Program-made: the position numbers and the translations under genes | Shown here: piece by piece, positions 9,131 to 17,416 of the stretch | Position numbering within the stretch: the first letter of the stretch is position 1 | How the letters are laid out: every line of letters begins with the position of its first letter | The notes under the pieces: generated by a model | Told to the model about the DNA's origin: nothing | The model's input: the letters and a program-made list of their open reading frames with translations, nothing else | Databases searched by the model: none | Assembly (NCBI RefSeq): GCF_024198175.1 | Contig: NZ_JAJVKV010000008.1 | Coordinates: 248,001 to 312,000 of the forward strand | Source of the DNA: Pyxidicoccus xibeiensis | Lineage (GTDB): Bacteria > Myxococcota > Myxococcia > Myxococcales > Myxococcaceae | Direction: 5' to 3' | Length of the DNA: 64,000 bases

Positions 9131-9961
9131 ATGGCTGGAACGCTCTATCTGGTGGCCACGCCCATCGGAAACCTGGGGGATGTCACGTCGCGGGCGCTGG
9201 AGACGCTGCGCACAGTGCGCTTCATCGCCTGTGAGGACACGCGCCACTCGCGGGTGCTGCTGGACCACTTCGGCATCGGCGGGAAGGACCTGGTGAGCCT
9301 GCCGGCCTTCGCGGAGGGGCAGCGGGCCGGGCGCATCCTGGACCGCATCGTCGAGGGCGAGGACTGCGCGCTCGTGACGGACGCGGGCAGCCCCGCCATC
9401 AGCGACCCGGGAGAGCGTCTGGTGGCCGAGGCGCTGGAGCGCGGGGTGACGGTGGTGCCCATTCCGGGCCCCACGGCCCTGGTGGCGGCGCTGAGTGCGT
9501 CCGGGCTGCCCACGGGCCGCTTCCACTTCCTGGGCTTCCTGCCGCGCAAGGGGGCGGAGCGCCGGGCCATGCTGGAGGAGGTGGCGCAGCTGTCCGCCAC
9601 GCTGGTCCTCTACGAGTCTCCGCGCCGGGTGGGTGAGACGCTGCCCGACCTGCTGGACGCCTGGGGCGACCGGCGCGCATGCGTGGCGCGCGAGCTGACG
9701 AAGCTGCACGAGGAGTTCGCGCGGGGCACGCTGTCGGAGCTTTCGGCCCGCTACGCGGCGGAGGAGCCCCGGGGCGAGGTTGTGGTGCTGGTGGAAGGCC
9801 GCACCGGCGAGCGCCGCTGGTCCGAGGAGGAGCTGAAGCGGGCCTTGGAGGAGGGGCTGTCGCGCGGCGAGAAGCTCAAGGCGCTGAGCACCGAGCTGGC
9901 CCGCCGCGCGGGCTGGGCCGGTCAGGACGTCTACCGGCTGGGCCTATCACTGAAGCGGTGA
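9131..9961 (+). CDS. rsmI: 16S rRNA (cytidine-1402-2'-O)-methyltransferase RsmI
   Basis: Tetrapyrrole-methylase-fold enzyme that modifies C1402 in the ribosomal P site. Family motifs are GTLYLVATPIGNLGD at the start, EDTRHSRVLL, VTDAGSPAISDPG and VPIPGPTA, then LYESPRR. At 276 residues it is full length. It follows yraN by 9 bp and converges on a minus-strand outer-membrane protein gene. Confidence 0.97.
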   Translation: MAGTLYLVATPIGNLGDVTSRALETLRTVRFIACEDTRHSRVLLDHFGIGGKDLVSLPAFAEGQRAGRILDRIVEGEDCALVTDAGSPAISDPGERLVAEALERGVTVVPIPGPTALVAALSASGLPTGRFHFLGFLPRKGAERRAMLEEVAQLSATLVLYESPRRVGETLPDLLDAWGDRRACVARELTKLHEEFARGTLSELSARYAAEEPRGEVVVLVEGRTGERRWSEEELKRALEEGLSRGEKLKALSTELARRAGWAGQDVYRLGLSLKR

Positions 9962-9989
9962 GGCGCGGAGGGAAGGCCCCTCACGCGCC
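9962..9989. terminator. Bidirectional hairpin between convergent genes
   Basis: GGCGCG (9962-9967) pairs with CGCGCC (9984-9989), and inside it GAGGG (9968-9972) pairs with CCCTC (9978-9982), with one bulged A. It directly follows the rsmI stop and lies just past the end of the convergent minus-strand gene. No U-tract is present. Confidence 0.55.
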
Positions 9990-9997
9990 CACGGCCG

Positions 9998-11299
9998 CTA
10001 GAAGTTGAACGTCGCGCTCAGGTCGAAGCGGAACGACGTGCTCTCCACGGCGCGGAAGCGGCGGGAGACCAGGTCATAGCGCCAGTCGAAGCTGGGGTTG
10101 AGCTCCGGCGAGCCGGGATCTGCGTCCACATCGCCGTCGCCGCTCACGTCCTTGCCGATGTCCTCGGACGTGAGCGTGTGGTCGGTGTTGTAGAGGAAGG
10201 TGCCGGCGGCGCGGATGGTGAAGGACTCGGCCGCGCGCGCGTTGACGCCGAGCATGCCGCCCACCTGGAAGTAGTCCTCGGAGGTGAGCAGCTTGCGCAG
10301 CGCCGAGCTGAGCTCGTTGTAGTACCGGCCCCGGCCCACGTAGTTGCCGATGGTGCGCAAGTCCAGGGCGAACCGCTGGCCCTTCTCCGGCTTGTCGAAG
10401 GGAACCAGCTCGATACCGAAGAGCATGCCGCCCTGCGACGGCGCCTTGATGCCCAGCTCCTTGCGCGTCCACGGGCCCGTGAAGCAGTTGCCTTGAGCGC
10501 CCAGGTTCTGAGCATCCGGGAGCAGTTCGGGGTCCGCCTGGTCGCAGTTGGAGTAGATGCCCGGGCCGCGCACGGGGATGGTGTAGTGGGCCTTGAAGTA
10601 GGGCTCGGCCACGCCCATGCGGCGCGAGAAGGACGTGTAGAGCTGGTACTTGTGGACGCGGTCACCGACGTTGCCCCGGTTGTCCGGGTTCGTGGTGTCC
10701 ACGCTCGGGTCGCGCTGCTTCGCGGTGGGGGCCTCGTAGTCCAGGCCGACAATCCACGTGGGCTTGGTGACGTCCTTCTCCTGGCTGAAGAAGGCGTAGG
10801 CCAGGCCGAAGTGCACGTTGCCCAGGCCTCCGCGGAAGCTCTCCTGCGGCATGCCGAACAGGGCCCTTCCGGCGGCGCCGCCCTCGAGTGAGCACCCACC
10901 GATGGGCGTGCCGTCCGCGTTGACGCAGGTGCCGTTGACCGACGGTGAGAAATTGGACGTGTAGTCCCAACGCTCGTTCTGCTGGAAGACCAGCGGCAGC
11001 TTGAAGGAGAACTCGAGGTCCCGGTACAGGCCGAAGGACAGCTCCAGGTTGAGCCGTGCGTCCACGCCCTTGTACCAGAGCCCCGCGACGTCCCGGCTGG
11101 TGCTGCCTTCCGCCACGGGACCGACCTGCTCACGGATGATCTTCGCGCGCGTCTGGGTGCGCTCGAAGCCGACGTCGATGAAGAGGTCGAACGGGTCGTC
11201 ATCCTCGAAAGAGGACGCGATCCGGGTGATGTCCGCCGCGCTGGCGGCGAACGGCGCGCCCAGTGTCAGCGCGGTGAGTACGGCGCGAAGCCTGTGCAT
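9998..11299 (-). CDS. Predicted outer-membrane beta-barrel protein
   Basis: 433 residues with a Sec signal peptide (MHRLRAVLTALTLGAPFAASA). Alternating hydrophobic/aromatic strands run throughout, and the protein ends with Phe (RFDLSATFNF), the usual BAM recognition ending. No specific family is recognised. It is last in a minus-strand run after an M23 peptidase (96 bp gap) and may be co-transcribed with it. Substrate or structural role cannot be told from sequence. Confidence 0.6.
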   Translation of the reverse strand: MHRLRAVLTALTLGAPFAASAADITRIASSFEDDDPFDLFIDVGFERTQTRAKIIREQVGPVAEGSTSRDVAGLWYKGVDARLNLELSFGLYRDLEFSFKLPLVFQQNERWDYTSNFSPSVNGTCVNADGTPIGGCSLEGGAAGRALFGMPQESFRGGLGNVHFGLAYAFFSQEKDVTKPTWIVGLDYEAPTAKQRDPSVDTTNPDNRGNVGDRVHKYQLYTSFSRRMGVAEPYFKAHYTIPVRGPGIYSNCDQADPELLPDAQNLGAQGNCFTGPWTRKELGIKAPSQGGMLFGIELVPFDKPEKGQRFALDLRTIGNYVGRGRYYNELSSALRKLLTSEDYFQVGGMLGVNARAAESFTIRAAGTFLYNTDHTLTSEDIGKDVSGDGDVDADPGSPELNPSFDWRYDLVSRRFRAVESTSFRFDLSATFNF

Positions 11300-11395
11300 C
11301 CGACCTCCGACGACGAATCACCCGGGCCTTCCGGCAAGGCCCGGGGGCTCCCAGCTAGCCGCGCCGTCGGAGGAGTGTCAAGAAACGGGTGGCGA

Positions 11396-12427
11396 TTACT
11401 TGCCGGCCAGGGAGGTCCCGAGCAGCCCATCCAGGCGCCGGACCTCGCTCTCGAAGAGGGACTTCTGGCTCGTGGAGAGTGCGCGGCGGTAGGTCTTGTG
11501 CTGGTCGAAGGGGTCCAGCACGCGGTCATCCTGCGTCATGAGCTGATAGTGCAGGTGGGGCGCGAAGGAGCGGCCCGTGTTGCCGCTGGACGCAATCACC
11601 TGGCCCACCGTGAAGCGCGTGCCGGGCTTGATGTTCTTGTCCACCGCGTCCAGGTGCAGGAAGAGGGCGCGCCGGCCGCGGCCACCGCTCTCCACCAGCT
11701 CCAGGCAGTTGCCGTTGCTGCCGAAGTTCCAGTTCTTGCGCTTCACCACGCCGTTGAAGGGCGCCTTGATGGGCGTGCCCACCGGGGTGCGGAAGTCCAC
11801 GCCCTTGTGGCGGCGGCCGTCGCGCAGCAGGGACGTCACCTGCTCGTAGCTGTCGATGGGCGACTTCTCCAGCCGCAGCTCCAGCTCGTCACCGCTGGAC
11901 AGGTAGTAGCGGGCGTTGGCCTCGCCCTCGGGCTGGTGACGGTAGGCGCTCATCGTCTTCCCCAGCTTGCCGCTGGTGAAGCGCACGGCGTGCACCAGGG
12001 GCTCCTCGTTCTCGCGGCGCTGGTAGAGCACGTCCAGCGTGTCGCCACGGAGGATCTCCCCCGGCACCTCCACCCACCACACCAGGGTGCGCGTCACCAC
12101 CTGCGCCAGGGCAGGGCCGATGTCCGCGCCGACCGCGCCGTTGAGCGCCGTCTCCAGCGGTCCGTCGATGCGCACCGAGGCGCGCTCGAGGCCGGCGGCC
12201 TTCACCGGGTCCACGGGCGCGGGAGGGGCGGCGGGCGCCGCGGCGATGGCTCCGGCGTCAGCGGCCACCGGAGCGGCCTGCGCGGCGCCTTCCGTGGCAT
12301 GGGCCATGCGCTGCTTCCACCACCACACGCCGCCGGCGGCTCCGCCGAGGATGAGTGACACGGCGACCACCGGTCCGAAGGAACTGCGCTTCGGTGGGGC
12401 ACCGAGGGTGGGAAGGTTCGGCCGCAT
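11396..12427 (-). CDS. M23-family (LytM-type) membrane-anchored peptidase
   Basis: 343 residues. An N-terminal transmembrane anchor (about residues 17-35, VVAVSLILGGAAGGVWWW) precedes an Ala/Pro-rich linker, a LysM/OapA-like middle region, and a C-terminal LytM domain. The zinc motifs are complete: HKGVD (H207, D211) and HLH (H291, H293), so it should cleave peptidoglycan cross-bridges. The ATG at 12427 is chosen because sequence further upstream belongs to the neighbouring gene. It lies 77 bp after the sigma-54 response regulator, which may control it. Confidence 0.88.
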   Translation of the reverse strand: MRPNLPTLGAPPKRSSFGPVVAVSLILGGAAGGVWWWKQRMAHATEGAAQAAPVAADAGAIAAAPAAPPAPVDPVKAAGLERASVRIDGPLETALNGAVGADIGPALAQVVTRTLVWWVEVPGEILRGDTLDVLYQRRENEEPLVHAVRFTSGKLGKTMSAYRHQPEGEANARYYLSSGDELELRLEKSPIDSYEQVTSLLRDGRRHKGVDFRTPVGTPIKAPFNGVVKRKNWNFGSNGNCLELVESGGRGRRALFLHLDAVDKNIKPGTRFTVGQVIASSGNTGRSFAPHLHYQLMTQDDRVLDPFDQHKTYRRALSTSQKSLFESEVRRLDGLLGTSLAGK

Positions 12428-12504
12428 ACAAGCTCCCTGAGTTTGTGAAGAGTGGGCGGGCCCGGAACCGACGCGCGCGCGGGGGAATTCCGCCTCCCCG
12501 GCGT

Positions 12505-13929
12505 CTACTCGTCGGTCCCGTCTTCCTGCCCGTCGGGTGTGGTGTCGCGCAGGCCGAATTCCTTCATCTTGGTCTGCAGCGATTTCCGGCTGATCTGCAG
12601 CAGGCGGGCGGCCCGCGTGACGTTGCCGCCCGTCTCCTCCAGCTTCTTCATGATGAGGTCGCGCTCCAGCTCCGCGGCCTTCATCCGGACGATGTCCTTC
12701 AGGCCCACCTCGCCCACCGGGACTTCCATGCCCGGCGTGGAGGGGGACTGGGTGGCGCCCGCCTGGGCGCCTGCTCCCTGACGGACCTGCTCCGGCAGGT
12801 CCTTCACGGTGATGAGCGGGCCATCCGCGAAGAGCAGCACGCGCTCGATGAGGTTCTCCAGCTCGCGGATGTTGCCCGGCCACGCGTAGCCCTGGAGGAT
12901 GACCATGGCATCGTCGGCGATGCCTTCGATCTTCTTGTTGAGGCGCTTGTTGTACTTCTCCAGGAAGTGCCGCGCGAGCATGGGCACGTCGCTGCGGCGC
13001 TCGCGCAGGGCGGGCAGGGTGATGGGCACCACCGCCAGCCGGTAGTACAGGTCCTTGCGGAAGCGGCCCGCCTCGATTTCCGCCTGCAGGTCGCGGTTGG
13101 TGGCGGCCACCAGGCGCACGTCCACGCGGGTGGTCTTGATGCCGCCCACGCGCTCGAACTCGCCCTCCTGGAGCGCGCGCAGCAGCTTCACCTGCATGTC
13201 CACCGGAATCTCCCCGAGCTCGTCCAGGAAGAGGGTGCCCTCGTCGGCCAGCTCGAAGCGGCCGGGCTTGGAGGTGACGGCGCCGGTGAAGGCCCCGCGC
13301 TCGTAGCCGAACAGCTCGCTCTCCAGCAGCGTGGAGGGGATGGCCGCGCAGTTGATCTTGATGAACGGCTTGTCGCGGCGGCTGGACGCGCCGTGCAGCG
13401 CGGTGGCGATGAGCTCCTTGCCGGTGCCGCTCTCCCCGGTGATGAGCACCGTGGAGGGCGTGTCCGCCACCTTGTCGATGATCTTGTAGACCTCTTGGAT
13501 CTGCGGCGAGTCGCCGATGATGGCGGCCCGCGCCTTGAGGTCCGGGCGGACGGAGCGGCGCGCGCTCTCGTTCGTCTTGGCGGCCTTGGCGACGACGGCG
13601 GACAGCTCCGCCTGGTCGAAGGGCTTGGTGATGTAGTCGAACGCGCCCGCCTTGATGGCGTCCACCGCGGAGTCCACCGTGCCGTGCGCGGTGATGATGA
13701 TGACGGGCACGTCCGGGTTGGCGGCGCGGACGGTGCCCAGCACCTCCATGCCACCCACCTTGGGCATCACCAGGTCCGTCACCACGATGTCCGCGCCGTT
13801 CTTGTGGAACTCGGCGAGCCCCTGCTCACCATTCTCCGCGACGGTGACGTCGAACCCGTCGCGGCGCAGCATGGCGGCCAGCACCTTGCGAAGGTTGACC
13901 TCGTCGTCGATGACCAGGACCTTTGTCAT
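12505..13929 (-). CDS. NtrC-type sigma-54-dependent response regulator
   Basis: 474 residues in three domains. The receiver (1-120) has acidic residues D8/D9 and phospho-acceptor D52 in VVTDLVMP. The AAA+ domain (about 140-375) has Walker A GESGTGKE, the sigma-54 contact motif GAFTGA and Walker B LFLDELGE. A Fis-type HTH follows near the C terminus (GGNVTRAARLLQISRKSLQTKMKE). It activates sigma-54 promoters when phosphorylated. No kinase gene is adjacent, so the partner is unknown. It starts only 24 bp after the encA stop and could be co-transcribed with the encapsulin genes. Confidence 0.95.
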   Translation of the reverse strand: MTKVLVIDDEVNLRKVLAAMLRRDGFDVTVAENGEQGLAEFHKNGADIVVTDLVMPKVGGMEVLGTVRAANPDVPVIIITAHGTVDSAVDAIKAGAFDYITKPFDQAELSAVVAKAAKTNESARRSVRPDLKARAAIIGDSPQIQEVYKIIDKVADTPSTVLITGESGTGKELIATALHGASSRRDKPFIKINCAAIPSTLLESELFGYERGAFTGAVTSKPGRFELADEGTLFLDELGEIPVDMQVKLLRALQEGEFERVGGIKTTRVDVRLVAATNRDLQAEIEAGRFRKDLYYRLAVVPITLPALRERRSDVPMLARHFLEKYNKRLNKKIEGIADDAMVILQGYAWPGNIRELENLIERVLLFADGPLITVKDLPEQVRQGAGAQAGATQSPSTPGMEVPVGEVGLKDIVRMKAAELERDLIMKKLEETGGNVTRAARLLQISRKSLQTKMKEFGLRDTTPDGQEDGTDE

Positions 13930-13953
13930 GAGCGGTGCTGGCGCGGTCCGGAG

Positions 13954-14835
13954 CTAGCGGCGGCCAGGGGGAGTGACCGGTGGCGCGGAGGTGGGGCCCT
14001 CGAGCGTGCAGATGGCGTCCGGGTGCTTGATGCGCAGCAGCAGCGCCTCCAGCACGCGGAACGGGTGGTTCATCCGCGAGGCGCCCAGGTACGCGGCCAC
14101 CATGTCCATGGCCACCGCCAGGTCCATGTTCTCGCGGCCGGTGGACACCACCACGCCCGAGTCCCCGCGCAGGCGGTTGGACTGGTAGACGCCGTCCGAC
14201 GCCAGCTGGCGGATGGTCTCGATCTCCAGCACGCCCGTCTTCTCGTAGATGCGGTGCAGCTGCGAGTACAGCCGCGGCGACAGCACCACGGCGTAGGGAC
14301 CGAAGTGGCCGTGCTCGTTGAGCTTGCGCGTGGAGTCGACGATGGCCTGGAAGCCGCCGCCCGCGAGGTTCCAGTCGCCCAGCGGCACGGTGAGCCGGCC
14401 GTTGGCCGTCATCAGCCCCTCGTAGCCCAGCTTCGCGTCACCGTAGAAGATGAGCTCGTCCTCCTGCTGCGCGCACAGCGCGGCGGCGCCCGCGGCGGCG
14501 GAGACGTCCAGCGGCATGTTGTGCGTGCGCGCGGCCTCGATGTCGCGCCAGTGCAGCAGGAAGTCCTTGTAGAGGATGGGGATGGTCTTGAACTTGCGCG
14601 CGTCGGTGAAGACCATCGCGGTCTCCTGCTCACCGACGATGTCCACCGCGCCAGGGGACACGCCCTGGAACTCGTCGTAGGGCACCGTCTGCACGCCCGC
14701 ACCCAGCGGACCGTAGATGTCCAGGATGCGGCGGCCCACCAGCGAGCGCCGCGCGACCTGGATGACGGTCTCGTTCAGTCGCGCCCACTCCTCTTCACGG
14801 AGGGGGTTCTCGGCATGTCCAAGGAAGTCAGGCAT
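13954..14835 (-). CDS. encA: Encapsulin nanocompartment shell protein
   Basis: HK97-fold protein that self-assembles into an iron-storing compartment. The N terminus MPDFLGHAENPLREEEWA and most of the sequence match, from memory, M. xanthus EncA. The C terminus is longer and different (EGPTSAPPVTPPGRR). At 293 residues it is complete. A GGAG site precedes the ATG. encB, the cargo gene, lies 42 bp upstream on the same strand. In M. xanthus the particle stores iron as many ferrihydrite-like granules and protects against oxidative stress. Confidence 0.97.
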   Translation of the reverse strand: MPDFLGHAENPLREEEWARLNETVIQVARRSLVGRRILDIYGPLGAGVQTVPYDEFQGVSPGAVDIVGEQETAMVFTDARKFKTIPILYKDFLLHWRDIEAARTHNMPLDVSAAAGAAALCAQQEDELIFYGDAKLGYEGLMTANGRLTVPLGDWNLAGGGFQAIVDSTRKLNEHGHFGPYAVVLSPRLYSQLHRIYEKTGVLEIETIRQLASDGVYQSNRLRGDSGVVVSTGRENMDLAVAMDMVAAYLGASRMNHPFRVLEALLLRIKHPDAICTLEGPTSAPPVTPPGRR

Positions 14836-14877
14836 CGAATGTTCTCCAGAAGACTCAACAAGGAGACGGGGGAAATG

Positions 14878-15363
14878 TCAGCGACCGCTGCTACCGCCGC
14901 CACCACCCCGGCGGAGCGAGCCCACCGTGAGTGGATGCGACTCCACCGCGGGCGGCGGGGCGGGCAGCCCGTACATCAGGCGCTGCGGGGGAACGGAGGT
15001 CGGAGGCTCCGACGGCAGACGGCCATTGCGGCCGATGACGGAGGCGGGGGAAGGGGCCGGCGGGGAGACCGCGGGCGGGGTGGGGATGGGCGCGCCCTGG
15101 GCGGCCGTCCCTTCGAAGTGCCCCGCGACGAAGGGCTTCGTGAAGTGTGCGTCCTGTCCGTTATCGAGCAGGCGCAGCATGTGGACGGCCTCGGAGACGT
15201 GCTCCTTCTCCTCGGAGGCCAGGTGGAGGAAGAAGGCGCGGACCTCGGGGGCGGAGGAAGCCCGGGCGAACGCCTCGTACTCGTTGATGGTCTCCAGCTC
15301 GCGGGCCAGGACGCGGCGGATGCGTGCCACGTCGTCCAGGTCGCTGTCGGGGGTGCCGGCCAT
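14878..15363 (-). CDS. encB: Encapsulin cargo protein, ferritin-like EncB
   Basis: 161 residues. The N-terminal ferritin-like helices carry E22, E52 and H55 (EEKEH), spaced like E32/E62/H65 of encapsulated ferritins, so they are the likely ferroxidase ligands. A long Pro/Ala linker follows. The C-terminal loading peptide LTVGSLRR (145-152) is the signal that binds the inside of the EncA shell, followed by a Gly/Ser tail. The ATG at 15363 has GAGGG nine bases upstream; a TTG 18 bp earlier is possible. It is first in the encBA operon and divergent from murJ. Confidence 0.93.
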   Translation of the reverse strand: MAGTPDSDLDDVARIRRVLARELETINEYEAFARASSAPEVRAFFLHLASEEKEHVSEAVHMLRLLDNGQDAHFTKPFVAGHFEGTAAQGAPIPTPPAVSPPAPSPASVIGRNGRLPSEPPTSVPPQRLMYGLPAPPPAVESHPLTVGSLRRGGGGGSSGR

Positions 15364-15430
15364 TGGCCCGGACCCTCGCAACCCCCAGCGGTACCGTCAA
15401 GTGAAACGGCGAGGAAGGGTTTCGCGCTTC

Positions 15431-17179
15431 ATGCCACTGGACGCCCCGCGTACAGTCCCGCCCCTGGTGACCTCCTCCACGCCCGAGCCTCCCCCGACGA
15501 CCGGCACGCCTCCCGTCGCTCCCCCTCCGTCCGTGAAACCGGCGGGGAAGGCGGGGAAGGGGGCCGTGCTGGTGGCCACCGGCATCCTGGCCTCGCGGCT
15601 GATGGGACTGGTGCGCGAGCGCGTCTTCGCGCACTACCTGGGCAACGAGGTGGAGGCCGCCGTCTTCAAGGCGGCGATGCGCATCCCCAACTTCCTGCAG
15701 AACCTGTTCGGCGAGGGCGTCCTCTCCGGCTCGTTCATCCCCGTCTACGCGGGCCTGCTGGGCAAGGAGGACCCGAAGGCGGCGGACCGCGTGGCCGGCG
15801 CGGTGTTCGGCCTGCTGTCGCTGGTCACCGCGGTGGCGGTGGCCCTGGGCATGCTCGCCACGCCGCTGCTGGTGGACCTCATCGCCCCGGGCTTCGAAGG
15901 CGCGTCGCGGGAGCTGACCATCTCGGTGGTCCGCATCCTCTTCCCGGGCACGGGGATGCTGGTGTTGAGCGCGTGGTGCCTGGGCATCCTCAACAGCCAC
16001 CGCCGCTTCCTGCTGTCGTACCTGGCGCCGGTGGTCTGGAACCTCGTCATCATCCTCACACTGGTGGTCGCGGGCGGGCGCTACCCCAAGGACCAGCTGG
16101 TGGAGGTGCTCGCCTACGGCGTGGTGGTGGGCTGCTTCCTCCAGTTCGCGGTGCAGGTGCCGTCGGTCTTGAAGCTGCTGGGCGGCTTCCGCCCGACACT
16201 GTCGCTGGCGAGTGAGCCGGTGCGCCAGGTGCTGAAGAACTTCGGCCCGGTGGTGGTGGGGCGCGGCGTGGTGCAGTTCAGCGCGTGGGTGGACACTGCC
16301 TTCGCGTCGCTCATCTCCAACCGCGCGCTGTCCTCGCTGGTGTATGCGCAGACCCTCTACCTCATCCCGGTGAGCCTCTTCGGCATGGCGGTGTCCGCCG
16401 CGGAGCTGCCGGAGATGTCCCGCGCCACCGGCACGGGTGAGGACGTCGCCGCGAAGCTGCGCACGCGCATCGACGCCGGCTCGCGCCGCATCTGCTTCTG
16501 GGTGGTGCCCTCGGCGGCGGCCTTCCTCTTCCTGGGGGACATGGTGGCCGCGGCCCTGCTTCAGACGGGCCGCTTCGACGCGGCCGACTCGCGCTACCTC
16601 TGGTACCTGCTGATGGGCGCGGCCGTGGGCCTGGTGGCATCCACCGTGGGCCGCCTCTATGCCTCTGCCTTCTATGCGCTGAAGGACACGAAGACGCCCC
16701 TGCGCTTCGCCATCGTGCGGGTGGCGGCGGGCACGCTGGGCGCGTGGCTTCTCGGCCTGCACCTGCCGGGCTGGCTGGGGCTCCCCGAGCACCTGGGCGC
16801 AGTGGGCCTCACGCTGGCCAGCGGCCTGGTCGCCTGGCTGGAGTCCAGCCTGCTGCGGCGAAAGCTGGTGAAGCAGGTGGGCCCGGTGGGGGTTCCGGCG
16901 GGGCTGCTGCCCCGGCTGTGGGGCTCGGCCATCGTCGCCGGGCTCGTGGCGCTGGGGGTCCGGTGGGGCCTCGTCTCCCTGCTCGGCCCCATGCCGGGCG
17001 TGGTGGCGGAGTCGGGCGGCGAATGGCTGCCGCCACCCCAACTGCACCCGGCCTTGGGCTTCCTGGCGGTGGCGATTCCGTTCGGCGTCGTCTATTTCGC
17101 ACTGGCCGGTGCCCTGGGCGTTCCCGAGGCCGGCGCGGTCCTCCGCAAGGTCGGCCGCAAGCTCCGGCTGGTCCGCTAA
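15431..17179 (+). CDS. murJ: Lipid II flippase MurJ (MviN family)
   Basis: Polytopic inner-membrane protein of the MOP superfamily that moves lipid II across the membrane for peptidoglycan synthesis. It has 582 residues with about 14 hydrophobic segments. Conserved early motifs are ASRLMGLVRERVFAHYLG, FKAAMRIPNFLQNLFGEGVLSGSFIPVY and, later, ALKDTKTPLR. The first about 45 residues are Pro-rich and probably cytoplasmic. It is divergent from encB, with only 67 bp between start codons, so both promoters must fit in that gap. Confidence 0.95.
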   Translation: MPLDAPRTVPPLVTSSTPEPPPTTGTPPVAPPPSVKPAGKAGKGAVLVATGILASRLMGLVRERVFAHYLGNEVEAAVFKAAMRIPNFLQNLFGEGVLSGSFIPVYAGLLGKEDPKAADRVAGAVFGLLSLVTAVAVALGMLATPLLVDLIAPGFEGASRELTISVVRILFPGTGMLVLSAWCLGILNSHRRFLLSYLAPVVWNLVIILTLVVAGGRYPKDQLVEVLAYGVVVGCFLQFAVQVPSVLKLLGGFRPTLSLASEPVRQVLKNFGPVVVGRGVVQFSAWVDTAFASLISNRALSSLVYAQTLYLIPVSLFGMAVSAAELPEMSRATGTGEDVAAKLRTRIDAGSRRICFWVVPSAAAFLFLGDMVAAALLQTGRFDAADSRYLWYLLMGAAVGLVASTVGRLYASAFYALKDTKTPLRFAIVRVAAGTLGAWLLGLHLPGWLGLPEHLGAVGLTLASGLVAWLESSLLRRKLVKQVGPVGVPAGLLPRLWGSAIVAGLVALGVRWGLVSLLGPMPGVVAESGGEWLPPPQLHPALGFLAVAIPFGVVYFALAGALGVPEAGAVLRKVGRKLRLVR

Positions 17180-17416
17180 CCGCCCGGAAGTGCTTGGTTC
17201 CTGACGGGCCGGGCGGGGCTTGCTTGGAGCAGCAAGTAGTCTCAGGGGATGGCCTGACGCGCTGCCTTCGTTATGGACGATGCACCGGCTCACACGGCGT
17301 GCGCGTCATCTGGCTTCCTCCGGAGTTGTCGCGCGTGTAGAGTGCGCCGCCTTTTTCACCGGGGCCCGGCTTCTCGGCAAGTCAGGGTCTGAATTCGTCT
17401 CAGGAAGGTCTCCGCA

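Noticed and set aside
12355..16215. Long plus-strand frame across the regulator, encapsulin and murJ start
   Set aside because: Antisense to well-identified genes and out of frame with MurJ; repetitive His/Leu/Arg/Ala composition typical of shadows.
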